Of a DNA stretch of 64,000 nucleotides, positions 51,361-63,194 are shown piece after piece. The translations under genes and the position numbers were made by a program. Position 1 is the stretch's first letter; each line of letters starts with the position of its first letter. This DNA comes from Mesostigma viride. Its lineage: Eukaryota; Streptophyta; Mesostigmatophyceae; Mesostigmatales; Mesostigmataceae. Under the pieces are notes generated by a model. It was not told the origin of the DNA. It worked only from the letters and a program-made list of their open reading frames with translations, and did no database searches. The stretch lies in contig RPFO01000065.1 of the NCBI GenBank assembly GCA_009746045.1, positions 1,348,424-1,412,423 of the forward strand, in the 5' to 3' direction.

Positions 51361-51894
51361 TAATTAATTAATTAATTAAACTCGTGCTCCCGTTGGGGAG
51401 TCACGGAGCACCGAAGTGCTTTTAATCCCTGTGTGTGCACTACAGGAGAAAGGGCAGAGACCCCCAGTCTCCTTCATGCCAAAGGCATGCCACAGCTGCA
51501 ATCGGGCGCGGCTAGCTAAAAGGACAGGCTAACGATCCGGCAAACTGTGGGTGCAATAAGACCCATGTGAGCATATCATAGCAAGGAGCGTGGGCAAGTA
51601 ATCTGAACATAGCCAGGGCGTAGCATGGCTGTACTAGGACTAGGCTAAGGCTATGGCTGGTTGTGTACCGTGCGTTGGCGGCACGTGACTAGGTGTGTTG
51701 GCACAGCTAGGCAACATTCTAGGCATGGCTGCCTTAGCGGCAGTGACGCCAATGGTTACAAGCTAGGGCTATTGCTATTCTAGCCCGCTGGGGGCGTCCA
51801 CATCTTGTGGTTGATCATCAGGTCCCCGCCCCTCCAGTACACCTTGGGCTTCTGGGGGTCCTGCTTATGGCGGAGGTATTCCGGCCACAGGTCG
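51361..51894 (-). mobile_element. 5'-truncated LINE copy (D family) in DIRS RNase H
   Basis: (TTAA)n tail at 51361-51379; 11 bp duplication GCCACCTCGCT (51350-51360 and 51895-51905). Contains the 3' UTR and the ORF1 end (DLWPEYLRHKQDPQKPKVYW ... MWTPPAG). No ORF2 sequence. Confidence 0.9.
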
Positions 51895-51905
51895 GCCACC
51901 TCGCT

Positions 51906-53479
51906 TGGTATGAGCAAAGTCGGGTACCCCCGCACCTCTCGTGCCCTCGCCAGCTCCGTCACATCGCCCGGCTCCATGGTTGCGTACACGACACCTTGCA
52001 GTAGGTGGACGCGTCAGATGCAACCACCTCACTGACGTGCCAAAGGTGCGCTTCGGTCAACCCTTAGCATGGGAGCCGAGGCCAGGGCACACTCTATGTA
52101 ACTCCTCCCGCACCCCGGCCCACAGCACCCAGGAGCGCTGCCCCCGGCCACCCTTGCAGGCTGATGAATTTGAAACATTGCTGCCAAATGGACAAACAAG
52201 CAGCTGCGGCTTAACATCTGCAGCCACAACCACCGCCCCAAGACGGCAGCCAGCCCCTCGGCCGTAGCTCGGCCTCGAGTGAGTATAGCCTGCGTGTGGG
52301 CGATCACAAGGTTGAGCTGCTTGACCGTTGGTTCCAGCACGCCGTTCCGTCGGTGCACCACCCCTAGGGCTTCCAGCTCGTCCCCTTCCAGGCATTCCTG
52401 AATATAGCGTGCGTGATGAGCTGGTTCACCGCCTCGCAGGTCCGCCCGTTGCTGGCCACCAAGTCATCAATGGTGATGGACAGCATGCATGGGGGCAGGG
52501 GGGTTTTCCAGGTCAATCTGAAGCTCCCCGGCGCGCTCCTCCTTGTACTCAATGGCCAATTAAGCGCAGTGGCTGGCCACACTCGTCGCGCACCAAGGTG
52601 AGCTCACCTGCGCTTGAGAGGTAGTTGACCTGGCGCCTCGGATCCAGGGCACCGGTCATGTAGAGCACAATCTCATGGATGGCCTCCCCCAGCGCCACCG
52701 CATGGGAATGTCCCATGGCCAGCACCTTGAGCACGGGCCACACCCTCCGCCTCGGCCCTGCTAGACCTACACTAGTCGACCACACACTAGGAAGCCCTTG
52801 GTAGTCCCACCACCACTCGGGCACCTCGAAGGAGTAGTATGTAGTATGACACGAGGTTGCTCTTGGCGAAGTAGCACCAGCCCTTGATGTAGACCTCCAC
52901 GAGGATGCCCAGGTGGGGTAGCAGGATCTTGGGGGGGTCCACCCACAGCAGGTTGACCAGCTTCCTGTTGACGATGAACCGTAGCTCACCCACCCCCTTG
53001 GCCACTCCAAAGCAGCCATCCACCCACTTGGGCCGCCTCTCCCGGAACGCCACCATCCCCACGCCCGCTGCCCGGCTCATGAGCTTGCCCCATTCAGCCA
53101 TGGAGCATCCCCGGCTGGGCTTGGGCACATTCCAATACTTTGCGCTCGCCACGACCGCTGGCTTGATGCAGTTCTCTTCGCTGGCATATATCTCCCGCCA
53201 GCTCGGCCGCATAGCCAACAGGTCGAGCAGCCCGGTGCCTTCCCCGCCAGTGACCTCCGCCTTCGGTAAACTCACCGCGTCCGCGCGCAGTTGTTCATAC
53301 TTATTCTGCTTCCCATATATTGCATCAGCACCTTCTTGCTCCTGGCCTGTCGCAACGCCCCCTACGCGGCGACTGTGCCAGGTGCAGTGCCTCTTGACCC
53401 TCGCAAGGGCCTCCTCCCTCCCCTTAGAGCACGCCCCTCTAGGGTTAGGAGGAGGGTCTTGCCCCCCCCCCCCAGCCAA
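51906..53479 (-). pseudogene. DIRS-like reverse transcriptase and RNase H start
   Basis: Fragments in several frames: GELRFIVNRKLVNLLWVDPP, GHSHAVALGEAIHEIVLYM, the catalytic box SITIDDLVASN, the thumb-region VKQLNLVIAHTQAILTRGRA and the RNase H start VASDASTYC near 52010. The layout matches DIRS RT. Frameshifts make it non-functional unless they are consensus errors. Confidence 0.72.
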
Positions 53480-54832
53480 TTAAGCCAGCGCACTACCTTG
53501 CATTGCAGTGTGTACTCGCGGTGGCGGCGCGCACGTGGCACGCTGTCGCCGGCGTGCCGATCTCACCCTGCCCCACGCGGTGTACGCTGGCCTAAGTGGG
53601 TATGGCAGCGGGAAAAGGGAGCGGAGGGGATTCTATTTCCCTACTTGTTGAGCCTTGCTGAGCTTGTCCAAGAGGATCGCAGTTTGGAGAGCTGCCTTGA
53701 CAGCCGGGGTGGCTGACAGTGCAGCCTCCTCCCCCAATGGCAGGAGGTGGCTGACCACCTTCCACCCCCCCCCGCCTTGCCCCTCCACCTGCAGCAAGGC
53801 TGCCACCACCCTCGATCATTAGGTACTCCATGCCCACAAGCTCCCCGGCTGCTGAGCCCATGCAGCTCCTTGAGAAGGGTGTCCATGGCCAATGCAATGC
53901 CATTTTCATCATCAAGTTCATGACATTTTTCCTGTTCTCCATGTTCCGCGCCAATTTCCCTAGGCTTGACCGTCATGACCCACGACCGGATTCCCATCCC
54001 ATTGTCGCTGGCGTCCTCCAACACCCCCGGCAGCACCCGCTCCGAAATCCGATATTTCACGCTCTTGGCTCGGCTTGGCAGCGCCACCCCTTTCGAGGCC
54101 TTGAAGTGGCTTCCCGCCCCCTCCATTCCTCCCAGCGCTGCCTTCAAACCTTGCATGAATTTCTCGGCTGCGACCTCCCCCTCCTCGTCCTCCTCCTCGT
54201 CCTGATTTTCGGTTTCCGGAGGTGCCCCAACGAATGTCGCCAACCTCGCCCTCATTTCCTTTCCGACTGTCAGCCCCCCCACCTGCCGAAACCTTGGCCG
54301 CGCCTTTCGGCTTGGCCACTTCATTTTTTGTTGCGCAGGTGTCGTTGGTGCATGGCAGCGCCTGATCCTCCTCCTCGTTCGCCGCGAGATCTGCCACGGC
54401 CAGCAGTTTTGCCACCAACGTTCCGTTTGGGTCACGTGCGTCCAACACGTCGGCAACATCAACGTGGTCGGCCATGCAGCAACTGCACGACAGACTTCAG
54501 TTGGCTCGAGCTCCACGAGCTGGCGTCCGTCACCCAGTCCTCGGCACCGAAGACCTGCTCGACTGCCCCCACCGCCTCTGCGGGGCTGATGCACTTGGCG
54601 AGCAGAATGGCGAGCTGCTTCTTTTTGGCGCTGAAGGCGACTGGCGCGTGACTGGCGGCAGCAGCCCGCGGTGTGGGCGTCCGGCCGTCCTCCCCGCGTG
54701 CTGCATGCCTGCCCTGCATGCTGTAGCCTTGCGCCCCTTCGGCATTGCTGCTCAGGGCAAAAAATGGCTCCGACAGTACAGGTTCGTCAAACCAGAGGTT
54801 CGTTTCCCCTGGCTTGCTGTCGCCGCCCTGTT
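53480..54832 (-). pseudogene. Gag-like N-terminal region of the DIRS-like element
   Basis: Two or three frames: 54830-54460 (NLWFDEPVLSEPFFALSSNA ... AEAVGAVEQVFGAEDWVTDA), 54475 (MADHVDVADVLDARDPNG) and 54250-53830 (acidic run EDEEEDEEGEVAAEKFMQGL, later ENGIALAMDTLLKELHGL). No named domain. Position upstream of RT suggests gag, with low-complexity acidic and Gly-rich segments. 53480-53600 holds nothing clear. Confidence 0.5.
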
Positions 54833-55819
54833 GAAAAGAAAAGAGGCCGACCTTAGCTAGGTGGGTTTGTTTTTGTCCTTTTTTGCGTGTCATGCGGCCT
54901 TGGCCCGGACGGCATTTTTTCGCCACGCAAATGTTGCGTCTGAACAAATGACGCAATGTGGCGGTCTAATTGCCGGCACTCTTACGTAAGGCTGCAGGGG
55001 TTATTAGTTAGGTCACATATTGCGTGAGAGAAGGAATCTAGATCTAGTTAATCACTACGCCATTAGCCAAGAAACCTGGACAGTGGCAGGTTTATATCTC
55101 AACGTAGCTCTTGCCACCTGGCCAAGAAAAACTGGCCAAAGTTTTGGCCACGACTGATCCGGATCAGGCCGCACCGGCCTCAAAAGGTATGTCACGTGAA
55201 CCCAATAACCTAGCTATAGCGGCTACCCTTCCATCTCACTATAAAGAAACTATGTTCAGCGAACCACGAGTATTTCATCATCGTTCAGGGCCAGGAAAGT
55301 CTCGACGCAGTGATGAGATTGCCTTTCTGTCATGAGATTGCTAGCTTTCCGCTAGCCTTCTTTTTGCGGCTTCGGCATGGCGCAGTTTAGTGTACCTGCA
55401 GATACCGTCAACAAGGTAAAGTCGTTATATCATTCGGTAAGTAATCTCGGACACGTTGTTGAAGGTTTGTGGTGATAATTTCGCTAACTTACTACTCCTG
55501 TGTACTAGTTTGTGGTTGTGGTTTTGTACAACCATCGTCGTAAGATTTTCATCAGTTTTGTTCATGATTAGCTGCGTCTGTACCTAATTTTCTAGAATGA
55601 CGATTGATTTAACATCTAAAGAAGTTGTAGATGGTAGCACGATGGTTTCTATTGCCTAAATTCTTCAGGAAAGATGGTATCATGGCCAGTTTTTTGTCAG
55701 CCTTTTGGCTTTGCTAGTAAAGGACGCCTGTGCATGCAGCAGTTGTGCAGTCCATGCAACATCTATGGAGGCCCCAGTGCCTTGCTGACGTAGAAAAGAA
55801 GTTCGATGCAGTGTTTGTA
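54833..55819. repeat. 987 bp segmental duplicate, copy 2
   Basis: Matches 39195-40181 with very few differences. The DIRS-like element lies just before it, replacing the 26 bp present at 39169-39194 in copy 1. Confidence 0.9.
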
Positions 55820-56639
55820 TATTTTCATCCTAGGCATGCATATGGAGGTCATTTCTCATGTTCTGGATGCATGGGTAACACCGCCCCTTGCACCCCCTTG
55901 CTACGTGTGCATTTGGGCCTTGGTTTGTGAAGACGTCCAATATTGCATTAATTATCACTTGACATTGCATTGTAAGTGTCTTTTTTATCGCACCCGTGCA
56001 CCCCCCTGAGATTAGTGCTGTATTTAGCACCCACAGCTAGGACATTGCAACATGACTAATGACATGACCCCGAAGTAACTCCCTATATGCGTGTGCTTTG
56101 GTCCCAGTATGGACACTAGATTGTTGTCAGGCTGGTTTCTGGACATAATCATGCAAGGTGCAACCAGCCATAATTAGGGGTAGAGTTACACACTGGTCAA
56201 GTGGTCATCCAAGGGTTAAGTGCAGGCCTGGCGCGGTAAAATGGTGACTGTGCATTAATATTAAAAAATTAAATTACGACACGCAGACGCTACGCGTTGA
56301 TCAGGCGTCGCGTGACCGCCATGCGACCATTAATAGTTGTCGCGTATATTACATTCTCAATGATGTGGAGGCGGAGATGGAATGAGTATCTATAATATGT
56401 TGGCAATGTAACCTTGAGTGACAGGGTTGCTGGCGCCACGGCCCGAATCACTGTTATTACACTTGTACTGAATTGGGTCACATGCATACCCCCACCGACT
56501 TGGGGTTGGTATCCTTTATATATCCTGCAATGGACTGGAATCGTTGTCTCCTTGAATACATGTATGACTCACATGGGTCAGGGGGCCTGCCCATATTCAC
56601 CACCATATTAATCCCTAAAAGGTGCTTACATTGTCCTAG
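55820..56639. other. Spacer, nothing recognised
   Basis: AT-richer unique-looking sequence with only short frames on both strands. Confidence 0.5.
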
Positions 56640-57385
56640 GTCGCATTCATGCATGCATTCGCGTATCCATGCATGCAATCACTTCCATCCCTGCAAGCAT
56701 TCACGCATCCATGCATGCAAACACCATCCATCCACGCAAGCATTCACGTATCCGGATGCATGCAAACACCATCCACCCCAAGCACTCACACATTCATGCA
56801 TGCAAACACCATCCATCCATGCTAGCATTCACGTATCCATGCATGCAAACACCACCCATCCGTGCAAGCATTCGATCACGTATCCATGCATGCAAACACC
56901 ACCCATCCGTGCAAGCATTCACGCATCCATGCATGTAAACACCATCCACCCATGCAAGAATTCACGTATCCATGCATGCAAACACCATCCACCCCAAGTT
57001 TTCAGGTATCCATGCATGCAAACGCCACCCATCCATGCATGCAAACACCATCCACCCATGCAAGCATTCACACATTCATGCATGCAAACACCATCCATCC
57101 CTGCAAGCATTTACGTATCCATGCATGCAAACACCACCCATCCCTGCAAGCATTCACGTATCCATGCATGCAAACACCATCCATCCAGGCTGCAAGCATT
57201 CACGTATCCACGCATGCAAACACCATCCATCCCTGCAAGCATTAATGCAATATCGATTCGTGTGATTAGCACCCATCCTGCGAGCATCCATGCAATTACC
57301 ACCCATCCTGCGAACATTCACGTGCAATCCATGCATGCAGACACCGCCATCCATTCGATGCAAGCATTCACGTTTCCATGCAGCC
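56640..57385. repeat. Minisatellite with a unit of about 43-44 bp
   Basis: Units contain CATGCATGCAAACACCATCC and GCAAGCATTCACGTATCC, repeated about 16-18 times with drift and some half units. The array keeps several reading frames free of stops (His/Cys-rich translation), which follows from the unit and is not evidence of a gene. Confidence 0.88.
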
Positions 57386-58292
57386 ACCCATCCTCGGCCC
57401 GCAGCATCATGCATGGTGAACACAGCATTTCCCTTGCCCGGTCTGCGGCCGGACTGTAACACTGGACTGTCTCACCGCTTTAACAAAGACGGTTCAGGGC
57501 GATATATGTAGTCACCTCAAAGTTGCACCCGCACGGCCAGCAAATGCTGGGCCGCTGCCATCCCCACTTCACAAACACACCCTCTTTCAGAATCTGTCCA
57601 GTATTGTTGCCAAATGCATCCCCGTTCGAAAGAGCGACATAATGAAACCACACTGCGAATGAAACAACGCAGTTTGTTTAACATGCCACGGCGCCGAATA
57701 TTATACCTCAAGACCATAGCTGTGTAATGTCGGCGGGACCATGACGGGGTAATTACGCGCAATGACGAGACGATGACGCGCGTGATGAATAGGGAACTGT
57801 TTGATAACGAAAGGTTAGTGGTTGTAGTAGACTAATTATAGGTCGTTGATTATTCAATGAAGAGGCGGCACACTTTTGTTTTTGTTCATTATTGCACTGA
57901 CTTCCGCGCGATGAATCCCACTGAACTGAACTGAATGCACCGCGCGGCAAATCAATCGTCACCGGCGTTAACTATTGCAAGTACATATCGGAACCTGCAC
58001 GCCGATTGGCGACAATTCATTCCTTCCGGCGCAGGTGTACGGCGTACTTTTGGTATACTTGCCAGGTTTGTTGCGATTCTGTTGCATTGCGGAACTCAGA
58101 ATTGGTGGGTTTTCAGTTGCGGAACTAGGTGTTGCGATACTCGAGCACGCTCCCATTTCTCATCCAAACATCACTTTTGAGAAGTGAAGGTGCCATGGTG
58201 TGCCCATACCTGCCCTTAATCGAAGTGGATGATAATTTTTTTTTTTTGAGTTGCAATTCTTGTTGCGATACTGCGGGTGACCCCTGTAGGGC
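57386..58292. other. Spacer with a possible transposon end
   Basis: No gene. 58246-58288 is the inverse of the motif at 23793 (TACAGGGGTCACCCGCAG and onward). The hAT element is inserted at its outer end (CTGTAGGG). Confidence 0.4.
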
Positions 58293-59608
58293 CAGGTTGT
58301 GAAATACGTCGGTACGTCAAATACGTCGGCCTCCAAAATACGGGTATATACGTAGACCCCGGCAGAATACGTCGGCTTGAATACGGCAAAATACGACAGT
58401 GTGCAATTCGGCCTTTAGAGCATGGTTATGAAAGGGCCTTTTGGGTTTGAGGCTTTAGGGTATAGTTATGCAATATGTTTACCACTCATGGCAAGGTGCA
58501 GTCAAGTCAGAACACTGACAACCATTACCATGCATGAATGAGACAACGAGCTATCAAATCTGATCATCCTATATCAAAATGGGTCATGAATGAATAACTA
58601 ATTGCCTTGTCTTTTGCTTCTGAAGAAGTTTGCCTGCCAGCAGCCACCGACTGGGAGCAGTGATCAGCCCTTTGTACTGACTCAGGCCGGAAATCATTGC
58701 CTTGAAAGACCGGCTCTGAGCCGCGTGAAAGGAAATTGCATTCTCAACAAAGAAGTTGGCCACCAGGAGCTGGCACTCCTCTTCGTTGCAGGGGTTCACA
58801 AACCTCGTCATTGTTTGCTGGCGAGGATCACCTGCAATGGCCGACCCCGAAGCAAGGCCCTGGCCGCTCTCCGCCACTGCCCTGAAGCTCAGGTGCTGCT
58901 GCCTCTTCGCCTTCAGCCCGGCCTTCTTGGCCCACAACTCCTGGAATTCTAGCTTCCGTTTCCCAATCTTTGCGTCAGGGCAGGCCTCTATGCCCTGCCC
59001 TGCGATGCCCGCAAAATGTGCGCGCATCCTGGTCGCACTGATCTGCTTGCCATCGCCACTGGTAAAATTGTGGCCGCAAAATGAGCAGCTAAACTTGACC
59101 TGCGAAACCGTATTCCCCAGAGCATCCTTAACAGTGACAGTCTTTTTTGCTACAAATTTATGCTCTGGCCCTTTGTCTGGCATGGCTGCAAAAACACGTT
59201 TGACAAGTAGCACAAAATCCGATGGCACACCGCCATGCAATATTAATCAAACAGGCTACGTTCCCAACACAGCTGGCATTTTCATCGTGCTGGCACTCTC
59301 TCCGTGTATGGAAATTTCAGTTAGCTTGCCAACTGCCAAGTCATTACCGTAGTGACTGGACTCAGGACTGACGAAAAGCCCAGTTCGTAGTAATCGAGCC
59401 TAGTTTGCATAGTAGAAGATCTTGGGGGAGGTACGCGCCGCGCCACGTTCCGGCTGGCCTCGCGCCAAGCACTGCCCCGGCTCGAACCTCGAAAATTTTT
59501 AAGTCCAAATCACGTATTCGGGACCAAATACGCGTAGAATACGTCGGGGCCAAAAAAACGCGTATTGCCGTATTTATTTTGACAATACGCACGTATTTCA
59601 CAACCTGG
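58293..59608 (-). mobile_element. hAT-type transposon 1, internally reduced
   Basis: 17 bp perfect inverted ends CCAGGTTGTGAAATACG and an 8 bp duplication CTGTAGGG (58285-58292 and 59609-59616), both typical of hAT. Subterminal regions carry many ATACG motifs, the likely transposase binding sites. Encodes only a BED-finger N-terminal fragment, so it is non-autonomous. Confidence 0.9.
58584..59240 (-). CDS. BED zinc-finger N-terminal part of hAT transposase
   Basis: 218 codons; translation may start at Met 20 (MPDKGPEHKF). The BED-type finger uses Cys52, Cys55, His75 and Cys87 (FSCSFCGHNFTS ... RMRAHFAGI ... EACPD). Further on, ANFFVENAISFHAAQSRSFK matches the conserved hAT segment after the finger. 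The DDE catalytic and dimerisation parts are absent. It could bind the element ends and act as a repressor, as truncated P-element proteins do; that is inference. Confidence 0.75.
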   Translation of the reverse strand: MHGGVPSDFVLLVKRVFAAMPDKGPEHKFVAKKTVTVKDALGNTVSQVKFSCSFCGHNFTSGDGKQISATRMRAHFAGIAGQGIEACPDAKIGKRKLEFQELWAKKAGLKAKRQQHLSFRAVAESGQGLASGSAIAGDPRQQTMTRFVNPCNEEECQLLVANFFVENAISFHAAQSRSFKAMISGLSQYKGLITAPSRWLLAGKLLQKQKTRQLVIHS

Positions 59609-59616
59609 CTGTAGGG

Positions 59617-60219
59617 CACACGCTTGTCGTTGTGTCTACAAGGGGTTGTGGTTCCTTCAATCACGTCACTGTGGAATCTTCATCTCAAGGTTGCCTGGAT
59701 ACTTGAAGTTCTGTGACCCAAGAAAGCAAACCAGGTAAAAGATCTTTCATATTTGGACTATGGATGATGTTGATGATCATTTTTAGTCGTTACATTGGTA
59801 TCGGAGGATCTCTACTTTGGTGTTTCACTTGGGTCATTACCTTCCGGGTAGTACAATGTTGAACAGCTAGATGTCTATCATCCGGGAAGAATCATGGAGT
59901 TGCGGCACAGCTCCAAGTGATATACAGAGAGAGACACATCCTGATGTGAATGTCTTGCTCTTTCTCACTGAAAGTCAGCCGTAAGCGTGTTTCTACTAGG
60001 TAGACGATCGCGACCTCATGTGGTAGTATGAGTAGTTCGAAGACACAATCACCTTTACAACACCCTACTGCATGATCCAGGTGCAAGAGATCCATCATCA
60101 TCTCGTGAACCTATTACTAGGGAAGGTGCTGAGAGAACTACCCTTACTCCACGGCGTCAACTTGATTTCAATTGTACTTCTATGTCTGAAGTGAGGCGGG
60201 CATCGTTGTCCGTCGGGCC
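59617..60219. other. Spacer with retroelement-like primer site
   Basis: TTGGTATCGGAGG near 59797-59809 follows TTACA and resembles the initiator-Met tRNA primer site (TGGTATCAGAG) after an LTR end. 60070-60210 is open on the plus strand with a Ser/Arg-rich translation. This may be the 5' end of an otherwise lost LTR element. Confidence 0.35.
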
Positions 60220-61970
60220 CCGTGTTGGTTCGTACGGCACCTCGGGTATGAAAATACGTCGTATTCCACGGTACTGACGCTTTCGACAGTGTACACCGTA
60301 CGATTTTCACTGTTTTTCACTTTGGACTTAGCCGATTTTGGAGATCGCGGACGTGTCACGCGGTGGGGAGAGGCCCAGGAACCTGTCGGTGGTGCTGAAA
60401 TTGCAGCGAGTGCATAGCTACTTGCTAGTAAACGCGTGACGGTGTGCCTATTTACATTTTTTGACAGGATATTTTTTATTGCGCGGGAGAAAAGCTGTAT
60501 GTAAGGGGACAGCCTGGCAGAATCATAAGGTTTAGGGACGGGTGCACTTCAGAAGGCGCAGAAGAGTGACGTATATAAAGCAAATAGAGGGTGATGCGAC
60601 GGTTCATGCATTGTGCGCCAGGCAATCCTAAGAGGCGACCATCATTGCCTAGACTCCAGAGTTCCAGTCGTCAGAACTCAGAAGGGGAGAGGAGTATCCA
60701 TACCTCCACCTGATTGACGAGGTCAGAGGTGGAAAAGACCGTTCTTGGGAAAGACGTGGTTACTAGTCGGCCAGAGGTGGGCGTGCAAGGTGTGCGATTA
60801 CAAGTTCGGCAAGCCTGGCAACTTTAGCAAGGATCGCGCTGTCGGCCATCTCGGCCACATCCCCAACAAGGGAGCCACATTTTGCCAGCAGTCTGGGAAT
60901 GTAGAAGGCCTGACCGGGAGGCTTCAGGCGGCTGAGGCAGCCCGGTTGGAAAGGAGGGAGCAAAAGGCAGTGTTCGGTGCCCGCATTGCCAAGGCCCTGC
61001 TGCCTGCCGCTGCCTCGGGTGCTGGACCTTCTGGATCCGGCAAGGCTGTGCAGAAGACGATTCCACAGTGCTTTACTACAAATGCATGTGCAGTCCGCCT
61101 TGCCCAGGCCTCTTTCTTTTATGAAAATGGCATTCCGTTTCACGTGGCCGCCAGCTCATCGTACAAGAACATGATCGCGGCAGTGGTAAAGTATGGACAT
61201 GCCGCAGCAGTGAAGGGCAATATCGTTTCCCGCAGTTAACCTTTCCAAGCATATCCTCTGCAGTTGACAGTGTTTTATGGGCAGTTTGCCATATACTTTT
61301 CTCAGGCATGCCCTGGCATGCAGTTGACGGTGTGTTTTATGGGCTACTTGCCACTTATTATTTACTTTTTCAGGCACGTCCTTGGCAGTCTTATTGTATG
61401 GTCAATTCTGGGTTCATTGCCAATGATTTTATTTTTCAGGGATTCATGGCATGCACTTGTTGTCATTGTGCAGCGAAGCTGCCATCTATAGTGCTATGAT
61501 ATCCACTGCATCAAGGCTGCCAGAGCTCTGGGTGCATTATACCATTCAACCATGTGTTATGGTGTCAATAATGCATTGTAATAAAAGAGACCGGTGTTAG
61601 ATGGTCAATAGTTTGCATGTCCACAATATACAAATGTACTTGAAGGATGTATTGCAATGTCGATCGATCTACTAACTAAGTGTGGCAGGTGGCAAGTCAC
61701 TGCCATTATGCTCATTAATGAATAGCATAGAGCATAATAGTACATAGTAACATTTGTTGGCTGCAGGTCACACATCCTTAGAATACCCCGTATACTTTAA
61801 GCCTTGGCATCAATAATACCCCGTACTTTTTTACCACAATTTCAAAAATACCCGTAATGCCGTATTGCATATTTTTTCGCGTATTTTTTACCCCTCGCAA
61901 AAATACCCGTATTTTTACAGTACGCAAGGGTTTCACCGAGTACCCCGTACTGCCGTACGGACCAACACGG
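60220..61970 (+). mobile_element. hAT-like transposon 2 (imperfect ends)
   Basis: Inverted ends CCGTGTTGGTTCGTACGGCA and CCGTGTTGGTCCGTACGGCA. I found no matching 8 bp flanks, so one end may have been rearranged. ATACCCGTATT-type repeats lie near the right end. It encodes a BED-finger protein only. Confidence 0.65.
60745..61239 (+). CDS. BED zinc-finger N-terminal part of a second hAT transposase
   Basis: 164 codons. Finger ligands are Cys14, Cys17, His35 or His38, and Cys47 (WACKVCDYKF ... VGHLGHIPNKGATFC). A charged helix and an Ala/Gly linker follow, then QASFFYENGIPFHVAASSSY, the same hAT block as in element 1. The frame then stops; no catalytic core. It is clearly diverged from the protein at 58584-59240. 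Confidence 0.75.
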   Translation: MGKTWLLVGQRWACKVCDYKFGKPGNFSKDRAVGHLGHIPNKGATFCQQSGNVEGLTGRLQAAEAARLERREQKAVFGARIAKALLPAAASGAGPSGSGKAVQKTIPQCFTTNACAVRLAQASFFYENGIPFHVAASSSYKNMIAAVVKYGHAAAVKGNIVSRS

Positions 61971-63194
61971 CCGCCGTAAGACGGGAGCCAATACTACCCT
62001 GTTGAGTTAACATGACAGGCAAACTATTGTAATACGCCTTACTTTGTCAAGTGGTATATTAGTTGTCATGGATTTATTATGCTTATATTAAATATGTACT
62101 GGGTTTTATTATGGGATTAGTATCTGGGATTAATAATGTAACTCACCGCCAGAAGGTCATTGTACTGGAGGCTCTACCGAGGTGATGGGATTAATTCCTG
62201 GAGAAGACCTGAGTCATAGAATATAACCTGTATGTCAAGGAGACAACCAGCGCAGGCCAGAAATCGGGAGAATCCGGACCATGGTAGCTCGAGCCTGCCG
62301 TTATCTTGTATGTATTTAATTCTGTGTGTTTCCAATATCTGGTGGTACTCTGTAATGCCACTTCCATAGGTTTTTCTCCATTTCTCATGGAATGGTTTTC
62401 CCTGTGGCAGATCTGCTTCTTTTCCAGTTCCTTAAAAGAAAGGGCTGGGGGGATGGCATTGGCCATTAACCCATGGTCCGACATCTGTTCAAGCTTCAAG
62501 CTGGAGTGAAGGACATTTCAAGCTACTTCAAGGGTCCCTGACAGGGGATGTGATCCCTAAAGAAAAGAAGGGATTGGAGTTAACGTAAAGGATTTACGTT
62601 AGATGGATAGAGATTGTTACGCTCTTTCCAACGGCACCTTGAGCGCCTCATTTGGTTATGGGACGTAAAAGTTATGACGTTTCCTAGGCTGTGCCGACAG
62701 TACCCGGCGCGCCACTGTGCCGGGCGCGTACGGACACAGGATGTACAAGTGTCACTTTGATAGTCCGCAGGACGTTGACAGGACTTGTACAGGACTTGAT
62801 GGTCAATTGATAGGTAGGCGTGCTGTAGCGCGCCAGGACCTATGAGACAATTGATGCTGAGTAATGTACGGATAGGTCCACAGGACTAGCCGTATGGACA
62901 ATTAATAGATCTGCGCGCCAAAGGCGTGCCAGAGTCTGAGTGATCAATTGATTGACACTTCAGCTCTGACAGTGCAGCTGAATACTTGGACGCGTCCCTA
63001 GCAAGTTATATGTGTGACTTGGTAGCACCAGGACGCTAGCTCTTGCGTGCACGTTCTCTTGGCACTGCGACCTTGTCGTCTGTGCTGCGTGCAGCCTTGG
63101 AAGTGACGTGACTTACGTCTGTGTTTTCCTTATTCAATAAAGGCAACATTCCTGCAAGAGCCATGGCGTTCTTCGGCATTACTCTCTCACAACT
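61971..63194 (+). mobile_element. Copia E: 3' UTR and 3' LTR of an A/B-family element
   Basis: 61971-62577 matches the B 3' UTR from 20485 with a few indels, including a short extra stretch near 62212-62306. 62578-63194 is the LTR. The rest of the element is missing and hAT 2 lies at the junction. Confidence 0.88.
62578..63194 (+). repeat. LTR of Copia E
   Basis: 617 bp, AGTTAACG...CACAACT, more diverged from B than the two B LTRs are from each other. The usual polypurine tract AAAGAAAAGAAGGGA precedes it. Confidence 0.92.

Larger units (their letters stand above)
40394..54832 (-). mobile_element. DIRS-like tyrosine-recombinase retroelement (degraded, interrupted)
   Basis: Minus-strand order is gag-like (54.8-53.6 kb), RT (53.5-52.0 kb), RNase H (52.0-51.0 kb) and tyrosine recombinase (41.3-40.5 kb), the DIRS order. 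Copia F and a LINE copy are inserted in it. The outer limits are set by where the two segmental duplicates diverge. I could not define its terminal repeats. All coding parts are frameshifted. Confidence 0.75.

Noticed and set aside
56473-57459. A 328-codon His/Cys-rich open frame
   Set aside because: It is the translation of a minisatellite and other frames are open as well.
56919-57462. CRISPR-like array
   Set aside because: Units are head-to-tail with no unique spacers of constant length, in a eukaryotic repeat region.
60212-61978. 8 bp target duplication for hAT 2
   Set aside because: The flanks GTCGGGCC and CCGCCGTA do not match, so only the inverted ends are claimed.
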